Source of the DNA: an uncultured Dokdonia sp.
GTDB lineage: Bacteria; Bacteroidota; Bacteroidia; Flavobacteriales; Flavobacteriaceae
Direction: 5' to 3'
Assembly: GCF_937910895.1 (NCBI RefSeq)
Contig: NZ_CALEMI010000040.1
Location: 1-64,000 of the forward strand
Length of the DNA: 64,000 nt
Numbering within the stretch: position 1 is the first letter of the stretch; each line of letters starts with the position of its first letter. A program made the position numbers and the translations under genes. Below are positions 51,193-61,066 of this stretch, in pieces. The notes beneath the pieces are model-generated. The model was not told the DNA's origin. It searched no databases and saw nothing but the letters and a program-made list of their open reading frames with translations.

Positions 51193-51753
51193 ATGAAAGA
51201 AGAACACGACAACGCCATTGCAACGCTTAAAAGAGGCGGACTCATCTTATACCCTACCGATACGGTTTGGGGTATAGGATGTGATGCGACAAATGCTGAT
51301 GCCATAGAAAAAGTGTATCAACTTAAAAAACGTGCCGAAAGCAAAGCATTAATTTGTCTTGTCAGTGACTTTAAAATGTTGCAACAATATGTCGAGGAGA
51401 TTCCTGAAGTGGCGTATGATATTTTAAAATATGCTGTAAAACCTACGACAATTATTTATGACGATCCCATCCGTATTTCTGAAAATCTAATCGCACCAGA
51501 CAACACCTTAGGATTTCGCGTATGTCGGAATAAATTTTGTAATTTCTTACTGAAGAAATTTAGAAAACCGATTGTGTCCACGAGTGCCAATATAAGTGGT
51601 GCGCCAACCCCTCGTAAATTTAGCGAGATTGACCCCATTATTTTGGAAGGCGTAGACTATATTGTAAATTTGGATCGAAATAAAAAAAGCCTTGCTCCAT
51701 CTGCCATTATCAAACTCACTAAAGATGGAAAAGTCACGATCATTAGAGAATAA
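51193..51753 (+). CDS. L-threonylcarbamoyladenylate synthase (YrdC/Sua5 family), copy 2
   Basis: 'LKRGGLILYPTDTVWGIGCDATNADAIEKVYQLKKR', 'PIVSTSANISGAPTP'. Confidence 0.92.
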   Translation: MKEEHDNAIATLKRGGLILYPTDTVWGIGCDATNADAIEKVYQLKKRAESKALICLVSDFKMLQQYVEEIPEVAYDILKYAVKPTTIIYDDPIRISENLIAPDNTLGFRVCRNKFCNFLLKKFRKPIVSTSANISGAPTPRKFSEIDPIILEGVDYIVNLDRNKKSLAPSAIIKLTKDGKVTIIRE

Positions 51754-51777
51754 CAGACAGGATTAAATACAGTACGA

Positions 51778-53196
51778 ATGCCTAATTACCAAAATGCTTT
51801 ATCACAACCTATTTTTAAAACCATCTCTCAAGCAGCCGATGCTCTAGGCGTAGAAACGTATGTGATAGGTGGCTTTGTACGCGATTATATTTTAAAACGA
51901 GATACCTCAAAAGATATAGATGTTGTCGCTGTGGGAAGCGGTATTACGCTTGCGCGAAAAGTATCACAGCTACTTCCAAATACACCTAAAGTTCAAGTTT
52001 TCAAAACCTACGGAACCGCCATGTTAAAAAGTGGTCAAACCGAAGTAGAGTTTGTAGGCGCACGGAAAGAATCCTATACTAAAGACAGCCGTAATCCCAT
52101 TGTAGAAGACGGTAGTTTGCAGGACGATCAAAATCGGCGTGATTTTACGATTAATGCCCTTGCCATCCGACTGAATGATGCTCAATATGGTGACCTTATA
52201 GATCCGTTTGGTGGAATTGAAGATTTAGAAAAAGGAATCATAAGAACGCCACTTGATCCAGATATCACCTACAGTGACGACCCGTTGCGTATGATGCGTG
52301 GAATTCGATTTGCCACACAACTGAATTTTACGATTGAAAAAGAATCACTTGCTTCGATCAAACGCAATGCAGATCGCATCAAGATCATAACCAAAGAACG
52401 TATCGTTGTCGAACTTCATAAAATCTTACTCAGCCCTATTCCTTCTAAAGGATTTTTATTATTAGAAAAAACAGGATTGTTACCATATATTCTTCCTGAG
52501 TTAGTTGCTCTTAAAGGAATTGATGAAGTCGAAGGGCAAAAACATAAAGACAATTTTTATCACACGTTAGAAGTTGTCGATAATATTTCTCAATATACAA
52601 ACGACGTATGGTTACGATGGGCAGCACTCCTTCACGATATAGGAAAAGCCCCCACCAAGAAGTTTAGCAAAAAAGTGGGATGGACCTTTCACGGACATGA
52701 ATTTGTGGGTTCAAAAATGGTGTATAAACTGTTCAAACGTCTCAAAATGCCCTTAAATGACAAAATGAAGTTTGTTCAAAAAATGGTGTTAATGAGTTCG
52801 CGACCTATTGTCATTTCTGAAGATCACGTAACGGACAGTGCTGTACGAAGATTGGTATTTGACGCAGGAGACAACATCGAAGATCTCATGACCTTATGTG
52901 AAGCTGATATCACCACCAAAAATCCTAGACGTTTTAAGAAGTATCACAATAACTTCAAAGTCGTACGCAGTAAAATCAAAGAGGTAGAAGAGCGGGATCA
53001 CATCCGTAATTTCCAACCACCTGTTTCTGGAGAAGAAATCATGAAAACTTTTGGACTTCAACCAGGAAGAGAGATCGGTATTATTAAAGAAGCGATTAAA
53101 GAAGCGATTCTTGAAGGCGTCATTCCTAATGAATATGACGCTGCTCATGCTTTTATGATAGAGAAGGGAAAAGAGATTGGGCTTCAGTTAAAATAA
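51778..53196 (+). CDS. CCA tRNA nucleotidyltransferase / poly(A) polymerase family, HD domain
   Basis: 'YVIGGFVRDYILKRDTSKDIDVVAVGSG', 'RRDFTINALAIRL', 'RWAALLHDIGKAPTK'. Confidence 0.95.
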   Translation: MPNYQNALSQPIFKTISQAADALGVETYVIGGFVRDYILKRDTSKDIDVVAVGSGITLARKVSQLLPNTPKVQVFKTYGTAMLKSGQTEVEFVGARKESYTKDSRNPIVEDGSLQDDQNRRDFTINALAIRLNDAQYGDLIDPFGGIEDLEKGIIRTPLDPDITYSDDPLRMMRGIRFATQLNFTIEKESLASIKRNADRIKIITKERIVVELHKILLSPIPSKGFLLLEKTGLLPYILPELVALKGIDEVEGQKHKDNFYHTLEVVDNISQYTNDVWLRWAALLHDIGKAPTKKFSKKVGWTFHGHEFVGSKMVYKLFKRLKMPLNDKMKFVQKMVLMSSRPIVISEDHVTDSAVRRLVFDAGDNIEDLMTLCEADITTKNPRRFKKYHNNFKVVRSKIKEVEERDHIRNFQPPVSGEEIMKTFGLQPGREIGIIKEAIKEAILEGVIPNEYDAAHAFMIEKGKEIGLQLK

Positions 53197-53275
53197 AATC
53201 TCAAAAAAGGAAATCTCAAATCACAAAAGAATCCATAAACGTATTATATGATTTGAGATAAAAAGATTAAAAATA

Positions 53276-53318
53276 AAAAATGCTGATTGTATAATTACAA
53301 TCAGCATTTTTTATATAA
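53276..53318. terminator. Bidirectional terminator (aaaaaatgctgattgtataattacaatcagcatttttt)
   Basis: Perfect stem tgctgattgta/tacaatcagca between convergent genes, A and T tracts on both sides. Confidence 0.8.
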
Positions 53319-53332
53319 CGTATTTTGCTTTT

Positions 53333-53572
53333 TTATTTATGTGATCCATCGCAATACGGTGGATTCTTAGTTAATTTACAGGTACATAAATAGACTGTAG
53401 TTGTTTCTGTAGCTTCAAAACGTAAGCTAGGAGTGCTTTCGGCCGCTTTATGAGATCCGTCACAAAAAGGCTGATTTTCACTATGCCCACAGGTACACCA
53501 AGAATATTTTTTCCCTTCAGCTACTTCACATGCAATAGGAGCGTCTCCTCCTCTTTTTTTATTGTCTTCCAT
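53333..53572 (-). CDS. Dual CDGSH iron-sulfur domain protein
   Basis: 'YSWCTCGHSENQPFCDGSHK' and 'YLCTCKLTKNPPYCDGSHK'. Confidence 0.93.
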   Translation of the reverse strand: MEDNKKRGGDAPIACEVAEGKKYSWCTCGHSENQPFCDGSHKAAESTPSLRFEATETTTVYLCTCKLTKNPPYCDGSHK

Positions 53573-53655
53573 ATCAATTATATTTCCGTGTAAACAGAAA
53601 TCGCATTTTTTAAGTTAGTATTATACATCTAAGATATACATAAAGACTTTTGGAA

Positions 53656-54432
53656 TTATTCTAAATTACTTCCAAGAGTATCGTTGGTGGTAAATAACTC
53701 AATGGTGTAATCGAGTAATGATATATCCCCTTTGCCTCCGTGTCCAGGAATGATAGTTTGTACTTCTGGATAGGCTTCTTTTACTTTCTTTACCGTTTTT
53801 GACCACACCTGAGTATCTGCATCTTTAATATTTCCTTGACTTGCATGTAAAGATTTTATCATACAGCCCCCGTATAAAATATGTTCCTCTTGGATATAAG
53901 ACACAATGTTATCTTGTGTGTGTGCTGGGCCAAAATAAGTGTTTTCGACAGTGGTATTTCCAACTTTAATTTCTTGCTTGGTTTCAAAAGGATATGTAAT
54001 TACTTTGGAATCTTTGGCTAGAATTTGAGCTGTTTTGCTAGATGCATAAGAAGGAATGTTCGCTTTCGCGAAAGCTTTCAATCCGCCGGCTGCATCGGTA
54101 TGGGAATGATTTACCACAACACCTACAATCTTAACATTCAACTCTTTTTGTAGAAACTTAATAAGTTGAGAGGCACTCACTTCATCTACTGGAGAATCAA
54201 AAATTATGGCTTCTCCATTAGAAATGTAAACATATCCATTACACGGATAAAAATCAGATTGTTTTAGCTTTAAATAAGAAATATGTTGGTATTTATTTTC
54301 CGATAGCTTAACGATCTCTAAAGGTCTTACGTAGATGTCTGGATCAAATTTATTATCTCCTCCCATACAGGAAGATAAAAACAACGTGAAAAGACAAAAG
54401 ATAGCAAGCCTAAAGAGAAATTTTTCTATCAT
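53656..54432 (-). CDS. Subclass B1-like metallo-beta-lactamase fold lipoprotein
   Basis: Lipobox 'FTLFLSSCMGGD'; 'VVNHSHTDAAGG', 'YFGPAHTQDNIV', 'ILYGGCMIKS', 'IIPGHGG'. Confidence 0.85.
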   Translation of the reverse strand: MIEKFLFRLAIFCLFTLFLSSCMGGDNKFDPDIYVRPLEIVKLSENKYQHISYLKLKQSDFYPCNGYVYISNGEAIIFDSPVDEVSASQLIKFLQKELNVKIVGVVVNHSHTDAAGGLKAFAKANIPSYASSKTAQILAKDSKVITYPFETKQEIKVGNTTVENTYFGPAHTQDNIVSYIQEEHILYGGCMIKSLHASQGNIKDADTQVWSKTVKKVKEAYPEVQTIIPGHGGKGDISLLDYTIELFTTNDTLGSNLE

Positions 54433-55811
54433 TTACGTTTATTTCTTTTATTATAGTTCTTATCACCTCTCGTTTTAGGCTTTTTATATTTTTCTTTTAT
54501 AGTCCGACTATAAGATCCACCTAAATTAACTTTTCGGTTTTTTTCTTTTTTCTCATGAAATGCAGGTCCAGGTGCGTCTTCATCTTCCTTATTTTTTCTA
54601 TGAATAGGATTATAAATTTCTTTGGCTTCTGGTCGCTCTTCTGGAGCGAGTTCTTCTGAGATTTCAATAGTCTCTGGCAGCGCTGTCTGAGGAACTTTAA
54701 ATTGCATTAACTCCTCTATATCTTCTAAAAACTTCTCTTCCTTTGGGGTCGTAAACACAATGGCTGTTCCTTGTTTTTGCGCACGCCCTGTTCTACCTAT
54801 TCGGTGCAAGTAATTTTCGGGATAACTAGGAGTATCTACATTAATGACATGAGAGATATCATCTATATCTAATCCTCTTGCCATTACATCGGTTGCTACG
54901 AGGATGCGGACGACGCCTTCTTCAAAATCCTTAATACTATTAAGACGATAGTTTTGCGTTTTATTAGAATGTATGACTTCACATTGTGAGGGAAAAGCCT
55001 CGTCTAGCTTCTTAAAAAGACGATCAGCCATCCGTTTATCTCTTGTAAAGAGTAATGCTTTTGGGTACGCTTTCGCGGAAGCGAGTTCTTTTAAAAGAAA
55101 GTTTACTTTGGTATAAAAGTTAGGTATTTTATAACCTATTTGCGTAATATTCTCTAAAGGAGTACCACTACGAGCGACAGAAATACGTTCAGGATTCTGG
55201 AAAAAATCAGTGATTAAGGCATCCACATCATCTGTCATCGTTGCAGAAAACATAATGTTTTGTCTACGTGGAGGTAAGATATCAAAGATGTTCATCAACT
55301 GAGGTCTAAATCCTAAATCCAGCATCACATCTACCTCATCAATCACTAATTTCTGAATGGATTTGAGTTGTAATACCCTACTCACAGCAAGGTCATACAA
55401 TCGTCCAGGTGTGGCAACAATAATATCCTGACCATCTGCAATTAGCTTTTTTTGTGTGTTGATATTTGCGCCTCCATAAACTCCTGCAATACGTATATTA
55501 AGGTAGGCAGATAGCTTTTCTATTTCGTCAACTACCTGAACAACGAGTTCTCGCGTAGGGACTAATATTAAAACTCTAGGCGTCTCTTGACGAGAATGTG
55601 TAAGAATTCGTAAGATTGGAAGCATGTATGCGTACGTTTTTCCCGTACCTGTTTGGGCAATACCCACCACATCTCTACCAGACATTACAGGGGAAAAAGC
55701 GAGTTCTTGTATGGAGGTAGGCTCAGAAAAACCTAGGTCTTCCAAGGCGTTCCACAAAGAATTATTAAGATTAAGTTCTCTAAAAGTCATAAGATTAGAA
55801 GGATCGAGCAA
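54429..55811 (-). CDS. DEAD-box RNA helicase
   Basis: '[19 protein letters not shown]', 'VIDEVDVMLDLGF', '[10 protein letters not shown]'. Confidence 0.95.
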   Translation of the reverse strand: MLDPSNLMTFRELNLNNSLWNALEDLGFSEPTSIQELAFSPVMSGRDVVGIAQTGTGKTYAYMLPILRILTHSRQETPRVLILVPTRELVVQVVDEIEKLSAYLNIRIAGVYGGANINTQKKLIADGQDIIVATPGRLYDLAVSRVLQLKSIQKLVIDEVDVMLDLGFRPQLMNIFDILPPRRQNIMFSATMTDDVDALITDFFQNPERISVARSGTPLENITQIGYKIPNFYTKVNFLLKELASAKAYPKALLFTRDKRMADRLFKKLDEAFPSQCEVIHSNKTQNYRLNSIKDFEEGVVRILVATDVMARGLDIDDISHVINVDTPSYPENYLHRIGRTGRAQKQGTAIVFTTPKEEKFLEDIEELMQFKVPQTALPETIEISEELAPEERPEAKEIYNPIHRKNKEDEDAPGPAFHEKKEKNRKVNLGGSYSRTIKEKYKKPKTRGDKNYNKRNKRK

Positions 55812-55958
55812 AGCTAGTGAATTTTAACAAATTTTTGTAAGAAATTCGCATGAACGATTTACGTATTAAAATTTATTGTAAAACTACACCTCTTTTTAAC
55901 TCATATCTAATTATAAAAGGTATTAAACAAGAAACCCACTGAAAAAGCGGGATTTGTA

Positions 55959-58925
55959 TTAACGATTCAAGTAGACCCAACCCGTCATATCATCAAAACC
56001 GTCATCACTTAATTTCAATACCCAAAAGTACACACCCGTTGGGGCTTCACTACCTCCAATACCTTCATTTGGAATTCCATCCCAAAATGGAATGGAATTA
56101 TCTCCTTTGTAAATAAGATTGCCCAATCTGGAATAAATGGTAAGTTCGTAATCAAATATATCTCTAAGACCACTGATTTCAAAAGTATCATTGATAGTAT
56201 CTCCGTTAGGAGAAAATCCTTCTGGCACAAAAGGAGGACAATTTTCTATATTTAAACGTAGGAGTGCCAGGTTGTAGCAGGTATCACTATCAGCACTATC
56301 GGTACGAATAAAAATGGTTTGGGGATTGATGGTATTAGTATATGCAAATGGATCTGTAATCTGATTTTCTTCATTAAAGGCATCGATTACGGTTACATAA
56401 TAGCCTGTTATGGTTTCAGTATTCAATAAAACAATAGTTTCTGCAGCTGTGACTAAATCAAAAACAGCCATCTCTAGTCCTTCATTACAAGATATAATAT
56501 CTGGTAGTATTTGTGGAGAAGCTATGGTTTGTACTTCTAAAGAAAAAATCCCTAAATCAAAGCAGTCAGGATTTGCTGGATTTTCTAATCGTACGTAGAT
56601 GGTTTCAGGATTGGTTACATTTTGATAGCTCTCTGGATTCTGTATCGTCCCTATGTTATTTTCTGCATCTTCTATGGTCGTGTGATAGCTTATTATAAAG
56701 TCTTCTTGGTCAACGAGTATGGTAGCTTCTTGTTGGGTTAAGTCAAATATTAAAATACCATCATTGCTACTATCATCACAAGAAGACAGATCATCCAGAG
56801 AAGGGAGGATGGGTTGCTCAAACACTTCTATAAAAAAAGAGTCTATGGTAACACAAAGCGTATCGTCATCTTGTACAATGCGTATATAGATGGTTTGTGG
56901 AGATACCGTATTATCAAAAGTATCTGGATTAGGAATAGGGTTTGTTCCCTCGTTTGCATCTTCTTCTGTAAGGTGGAAGGTCACCGTGACATCTGTTTGA
57001 TTTCCTATGGCAAGTGTTTCATTGATGGTGAAGTCAAACGTAAATACTCCGTCATTTCCTTGATCATCGCATACCAAAAAGTCTTCTAATGGATTTGCAA
57101 TGACAGGAACGTCCTCTACGATGAGTTGAAAGGAAGCAATATCAAAACAAGCTGTTGCAAGTGTATTGGTAAGCCTTACAAAAATGGTTTGTGCATTTGA
57201 GGTATTTTGAAAAGCTGTGGGTGTTGTGATAGGATTGGTTGCTTGCTGTGCATCAGTAAGACTAGTATAAAACTGAAGAGCTACATTGGTTTGTGTTCCT
57301 ATGATAAGTGCATTCTGAAAAGTGAGATCGAATGTCGCCACTCCGTCATTACTCACATCATCACAAACTTTACTATCGTCTAAAGTAGGAATGACAGGTT
57401 GTGCTTCTACTATGATCATAAAAGATTCAATAACGACACATAATGGATCTGCCTCCAAACTAAATCGTATGAAAATTTCTTGTGGGTTTGTGGTATTGGA
57501 ATATGTATCTGGATTGGAAATGGGATTGTCTCCAGTTAAGGCATCTGCTTCACTTTCGTGATAGGTGACCATAATTCCTGTTTGTCCATCTAATGCCAAA
57601 TTACCATTAACGGTAAGGTCAAAAATGACAAACCCATCATTACTCTCATCATCACACATAGTTAGGTCTGGCAAAGGAGTTACAATATCAATTACATTGA
57701 GATTTACAGTCACGCCTACTGATTCATTATTTACCTCGTTGGTTTCAGTGACGATACCATTTCCTGTGCCTTCATCATCTACTACGGTGATTAAGTTAAA
57801 AACGTCCGGAATCCCGTTAGGAATCGTGATTGTACTAGTTGCTAATAGCGATTCATTAGGAAGTATCGCTATTGTGGTTGTGGTTGTCCCCAGCAGTATT
57901 CCATCAGCATAAAACGCTATAGGGGTTCCTACAGGTAACGGATCTGTTCCAAGATTTGATACAGTGTAGCTAAGTTCTATATCTCTACTACCACAAGTCA
58001 CATCTACCGTATTTATAGCAATCACGCCATCGGGAAGCTGACTATTTAATACAGTAATAATATTATTAATCATCACAAAATCTTGCCCTGATGTAAGCAT
58101 AATCGTGGCAGATGTATCTCCTACATTGATGTTGTTTTCAATATTATAAAAATCAATATCCATATTATACAGATCATCTTGACCTGTGAAACTATTGGTT
58201 CCATTAAACTGATTGTCGGCTGGATTTAATGGTAGATTACTCAGGATATTTCCGTTAATCGATAAGGTTTCATTAACAGCAATGCCTGCATCGCCTTCCC
58301 AAGCGACGAACCCGATTCGTGCATTTTCATTATCTAAAACGTTGAGGTTTTCTAATTCTATAGTGAGTTCGTTATTAAACTGAGATACATTTTCTAGTCC
58401 ATCAAATACATTGACCAGATTGAGGGGTAGATCTGGGTCTTCAAAAATCACTGTGATTGCCCACCCAGCAAAGTTGGTACCTGTAGGACAGAAAGGTGGA
58501 ATCACATCGGTTAAGTCCAAATCACCAAAGGTATATTCGCCAGAACCTGTTTCTTGAACAATGGTGGTCACATCTATAAATCCAGCAAAAAATACACGAT
58601 CTGCATCTATTTGATCTGCAAACGTACGCTCTGCGGTAAGGGGGATATCATTCAGGGTAATATCAAAATCTCCAGTGCCTGAACCTGCCCAGTATAGGTA
58701 AGCAGCTTCTACAGTCTGATCTGTTGCAAGCGTTAAGGTGGCGGTACTTTCGGTGAGAATTTCACAAGGCGCGTTTACACCATTTTCTCCTGTATTCAGG
58801 GTGTTTCCTATCGCTGTATAATCAAAACGTCCAGCAAAAACGGTAAACTGCGTGATCTCTTGTGCCTTTATAAAAGGACTTATAAAAAGAAATAAGAATA
58901 GGAGTGTTTCGTAGTTTTTTTGCAT
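55959..58925 (-). CDS. Large secreted protein with gliding motility-associated C-terminal (T9SS type B sorting) domain
   Basis: C-terminal 'FVPEGFSPNGDTINDTFEISGLRDIFDYELTIYSRLGNLIYKGDN...PTGVYFWVLKL...MTGWVYLNR'; internal repeated 'CDD.SNDG...FDLT' modules; CARDB-like segment. Confidence 0.9.
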   Translation of the reverse strand: MQKNYETLLFLFLFISPFIKAQEITQFTVFAGRFDYTAIGNTLNTGENGVNAPCEILTESTATLTLATDQTVEAAYLYWAGSGTGDFDITLNDIPLTAERTFADQIDADRVFFAGFIDVTTIVQETGSGEYTFGDLDLTDVIPPFCPTGTNFAGWAITVIFEDPDLPLNLVNVFDGLENVSQFNNELTIELENLNVLDNENARIGFVAWEGDAGIAVNETLSINGNILSNLPLNPADNQFNGTNSFTGQDDLYNMDIDFYNIENNINVGDTSATIMLTSGQDFVMINNIITVLNSQLPDGVIAINTVDVTCGSRDIELSYTVSNLGTDPLPVGTPIAFYADGILLGTTTTTIAILPNESLLATSTITIPNGIPDVFNLITVVDDEGTGNGIVTETNEVNNESVGVTVNLNVIDIVTPLPDLTMCDDESNDGFVIFDLTVNGNLALDGQTGIMVTYHESEADALTGDNPISNPDTYSNTTNPQEIFIRFSLEADPLCVVIESFMIIVEAQPVIPTLDDSKVCDDVSNDGVATFDLTFQNALIIGTQTNVALQFYTSLTDAQQATNPITTPTAFQNTSNAQTIFVRLTNTLATACFDIASFQLIVEDVPVIANPLEDFLVCDDQGNDGVFTFDFTINETLAIGNQTDVTVTFHLTEEDANEGTNPIPNPDTFDNTVSPQTIYIRIVQDDDTLCVTIDSFFIEVFEQPILPSLDDLSSCDDSSNDGILIFDLTQQEATILVDQEDFIISYHTTIEDAENNIGTIQNPESYQNVTNPETIYVRLENPANPDCFDLGIFSLEVQTIASPQILPDIISCNEGLEMAVFDLVTAAETIVLLNTETITGYYVTVIDAFNEENQITDPFAYTNTINPQTIFIRTDSADSDTCYNLALLRLNIENCPPFVPEGFSPNGDTINDTFEISGLRDIFDYELTIYSRLGNLIYKGDNSIPFWDGIPNEGIGGSEAPTGVYFWVLKLSDDGFDDMTGWVYLNR

Positions 58926-59222
58926 AACTGCCTCGTATCCTATAAATGTACCATTTCTTTTTTTTATGCGCTATATCAGAATCTTTTCAAGATGTATCAG
59001 TCTTTTTACGCTTTCGCGAAAAAGAGTCAGGAATCAAGATCGCTTTGCTACAGGGATCAGGACTATTTTGTGTACTCCCATCTTTAAAAACGGTATTTAT
59101 TTACATCTTGCTTTATCAATTTTCGCGAAAGCATATAAAAAAAGCCAAGACTACAATATGAAGTCTTGACTCTTGATTCTTTTATGCTTTGATTCTTTTT
59201 TTGCTTTCGCGTAAGCAAAAAA

Positions 59223-60065
59223 CTATAAATCCCGCCTTTTAAGTAATGCGAAAGATCCATAAATGAATAGGAAAATCCACGCAGACACAATGGCAATTTC
59301 ATACCAGTATACAGCATAATCAAAACCGATATCGGTTTGTAATTGGTTGGCTGCAGACTGGATCACATTTAGTCTCGTAAAGGGTTGCTCTATAAGGTTA
59401 CTCATAGATTCTAATGGTAAAAATTGTACCACAGAAGAGCGTAGTCCTTCCACGTCATATTTATTTTCAAAGAAGAGCATGATTAACTGTATAATTCCTT
59501 CTATAAAATACCAGAAGAGCAAAAAGCCTATCGCAAAAGCTGATCGCTTGATTAAAATTCCTAGGAATAAACAGAAAGAGAAAAAGCCCACTAATTTTAG
59601 AAAAAATGCAAATAAGTATTCTAAATCCTGTGTGATAATACTCAACTCATTAAAGTCTGAAAATACTAATCCTAATATCAAACTCACCACAAAAATAAAA
59701 AGTGTAGAAATTGCTGAAAAAACAATCACAGTAATAAATTTGGAAAGAATGAATTCCTTTTTACTTAATCCATCTATCAGGTTTTGTTTTAAAGTTCTGT
59801 TGCTATATTCATTGGCTGTCATTGATACGATCACAACCGCTAAGAAAAATTTGAGAATCGCAGCGATATAGGTATTAAAATGCCATATATATGGGAAGTT
59901 AAAAATCCCTTGATCTGCTAGTCGGAACTCAGCACCAAAAAGATTGAACTTTATGGAAGCCAAAAGTGCAATGGCTGAGAGTAATATAAAGTACCCTAAG
60001 ATTAATACCCTTGAGGTCTTATTATGTTTAAGTTTATAATATTCTATCGTTAAAAGTCGTAGCAT
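59223..60065 (-). CDS. ABC transporter permease (ABC-2 type)
   Basis: Six hydrophobic segments, 'MTANEYSNRTLKQNLIDGLSKKEFILSKFI'. Confidence 0.88.
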   Translation of the reverse strand: MLRLLTIEYYKLKHNKTSRVLILGYFILLSAIALLASIKFNLFGAEFRLADQGIFNFPYIWHFNTYIAAILKFFLAVVIVSMTANEYSNRTLKQNLIDGLSKKEFILSKFITVIVFSAISTLFIFVVSLILGLVFSDFNELSIITQDLEYLFAFFLKLVGFFSFCLFLGILIKRSAFAIGFLLFWYFIEGIIQLIMLFFENKYDVEGLRSSVVQFLPLESMSNLIEQPFTRLNVIQSAANQLQTDIGFDYAVYWYEIAIVSAWIFLFIYGSFALLKRRDL

Positions 60066-60071
60066 GGCGGT

Positions 60072-60971
60072 TTAGTTTAAGTTGTTAGTCAATTGTAAGA
60101 ACTGCTCTTCTAAGCTTTCTTTACGTTGTACAAGATGGCTAAGAACAATGCCTTGCGCATGAAGTTGGTTATTTAATTCTTTCGCGCTAAGCGGCGTATT
60201 TAAAAAACCAGTCACCAAATCGCCTTCTGTTTTGACTTCTCCAAACATCGGATTGCTTTTTAGATATGTTATGAGTTTTTTAGTATCATCACATTTCAAC
60301 TCAAAGAAACCGTGACTTGCATTCATTGCATCTACACGTCCAGAATATAGCTTGATCCCTTTGCGTAAAATCACCACGTGTGAACATACTTTTTCTACCT
60401 CATCTAGCAAGTGAGAGGCTAATAAAATAGTTGTTCCTGCAGCGGCAATTTTTTTTATGATCTCTCGTATTTGGTGTATTCCTTGAGGATCCAAACCATT
60501 GGTAGGCTCATCTAGTATTAAGATTTCAGGATCGTTTAATAAGGCGGATGCAATGGCTAGACGTTGTTTCATCCCTAATGAATAGGTGCTAAATTTACTA
60601 TCCTTACGATCTAATAAACCTACTATTTCTAGCTTTTGGTCTATTTTATCATTAGAAACGCCTTTTATCTTACAGACCAATCCAAGATTCTGGCTTGCTG
60701 TCATATAGGGATAAAAGTTAGGACGCTCAATAATGGCTCCTACTTTTTTAAGTGCATTGTGTGTAGAGTCAGATCCATCAAACCAATGATAGTCTCCTCG
60801 TGTAGCATTTACGACATTGAGCACCATCCCTAAAGTGGTTGATTTTCCACTTCCGTTAGGTCCTAAAATTCCGTATACATTGCCTTTTTCTATAGTAAAT
60901 GAAAGATCATTTACTGCGCGTACTGCACCATAGTGCTTGGTAAGCTTGTTTAAAGTGAGTATTGTTTCCAA
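60072..60971 (-). CDS. ABC transporter ATP-binding protein
   Basis: 'YGILGPNGSGKSTTLGMVLNV', 'YSLGMKQRLAIASALLNDPEILILDEPTNGLDP'. Confidence 0.95.
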   Translation of the reverse strand: METILTLNKLTKHYGAVRAVNDLSFTIEKGNVYGILGPNGSGKSTTLGMVLNVVNATRGDYHWFDGSDSTHNALKKVGAIIERPNFYPYMTASQNLGLVCKIKGVSNDKIDQKLEIVGLLDRKDSKFSTYSLGMKQRLAIASALLNDPEILILDEPTNGLDPQGIHQIREIIKKIAAAGTTILLASHLLDEVEKVCSHVVILRKGIKLYSGRVDAMNASHGFFELKCDDTKKLITYLKSNPMFGEVKTEGDLVTGFLNTPLSAKELNNQLHAQGIVLSHLVQRKESLEEQFLQLTNNLN

Positions 60972-61066
60972 AAAGATGTTGTTTTTTTGATTGTGTTATG
61001 TAAACAAGACGTTAAAGCCTAGCAATTGTTACATCACTTTCTTATATTGGGTTTTAAACCTACGCT

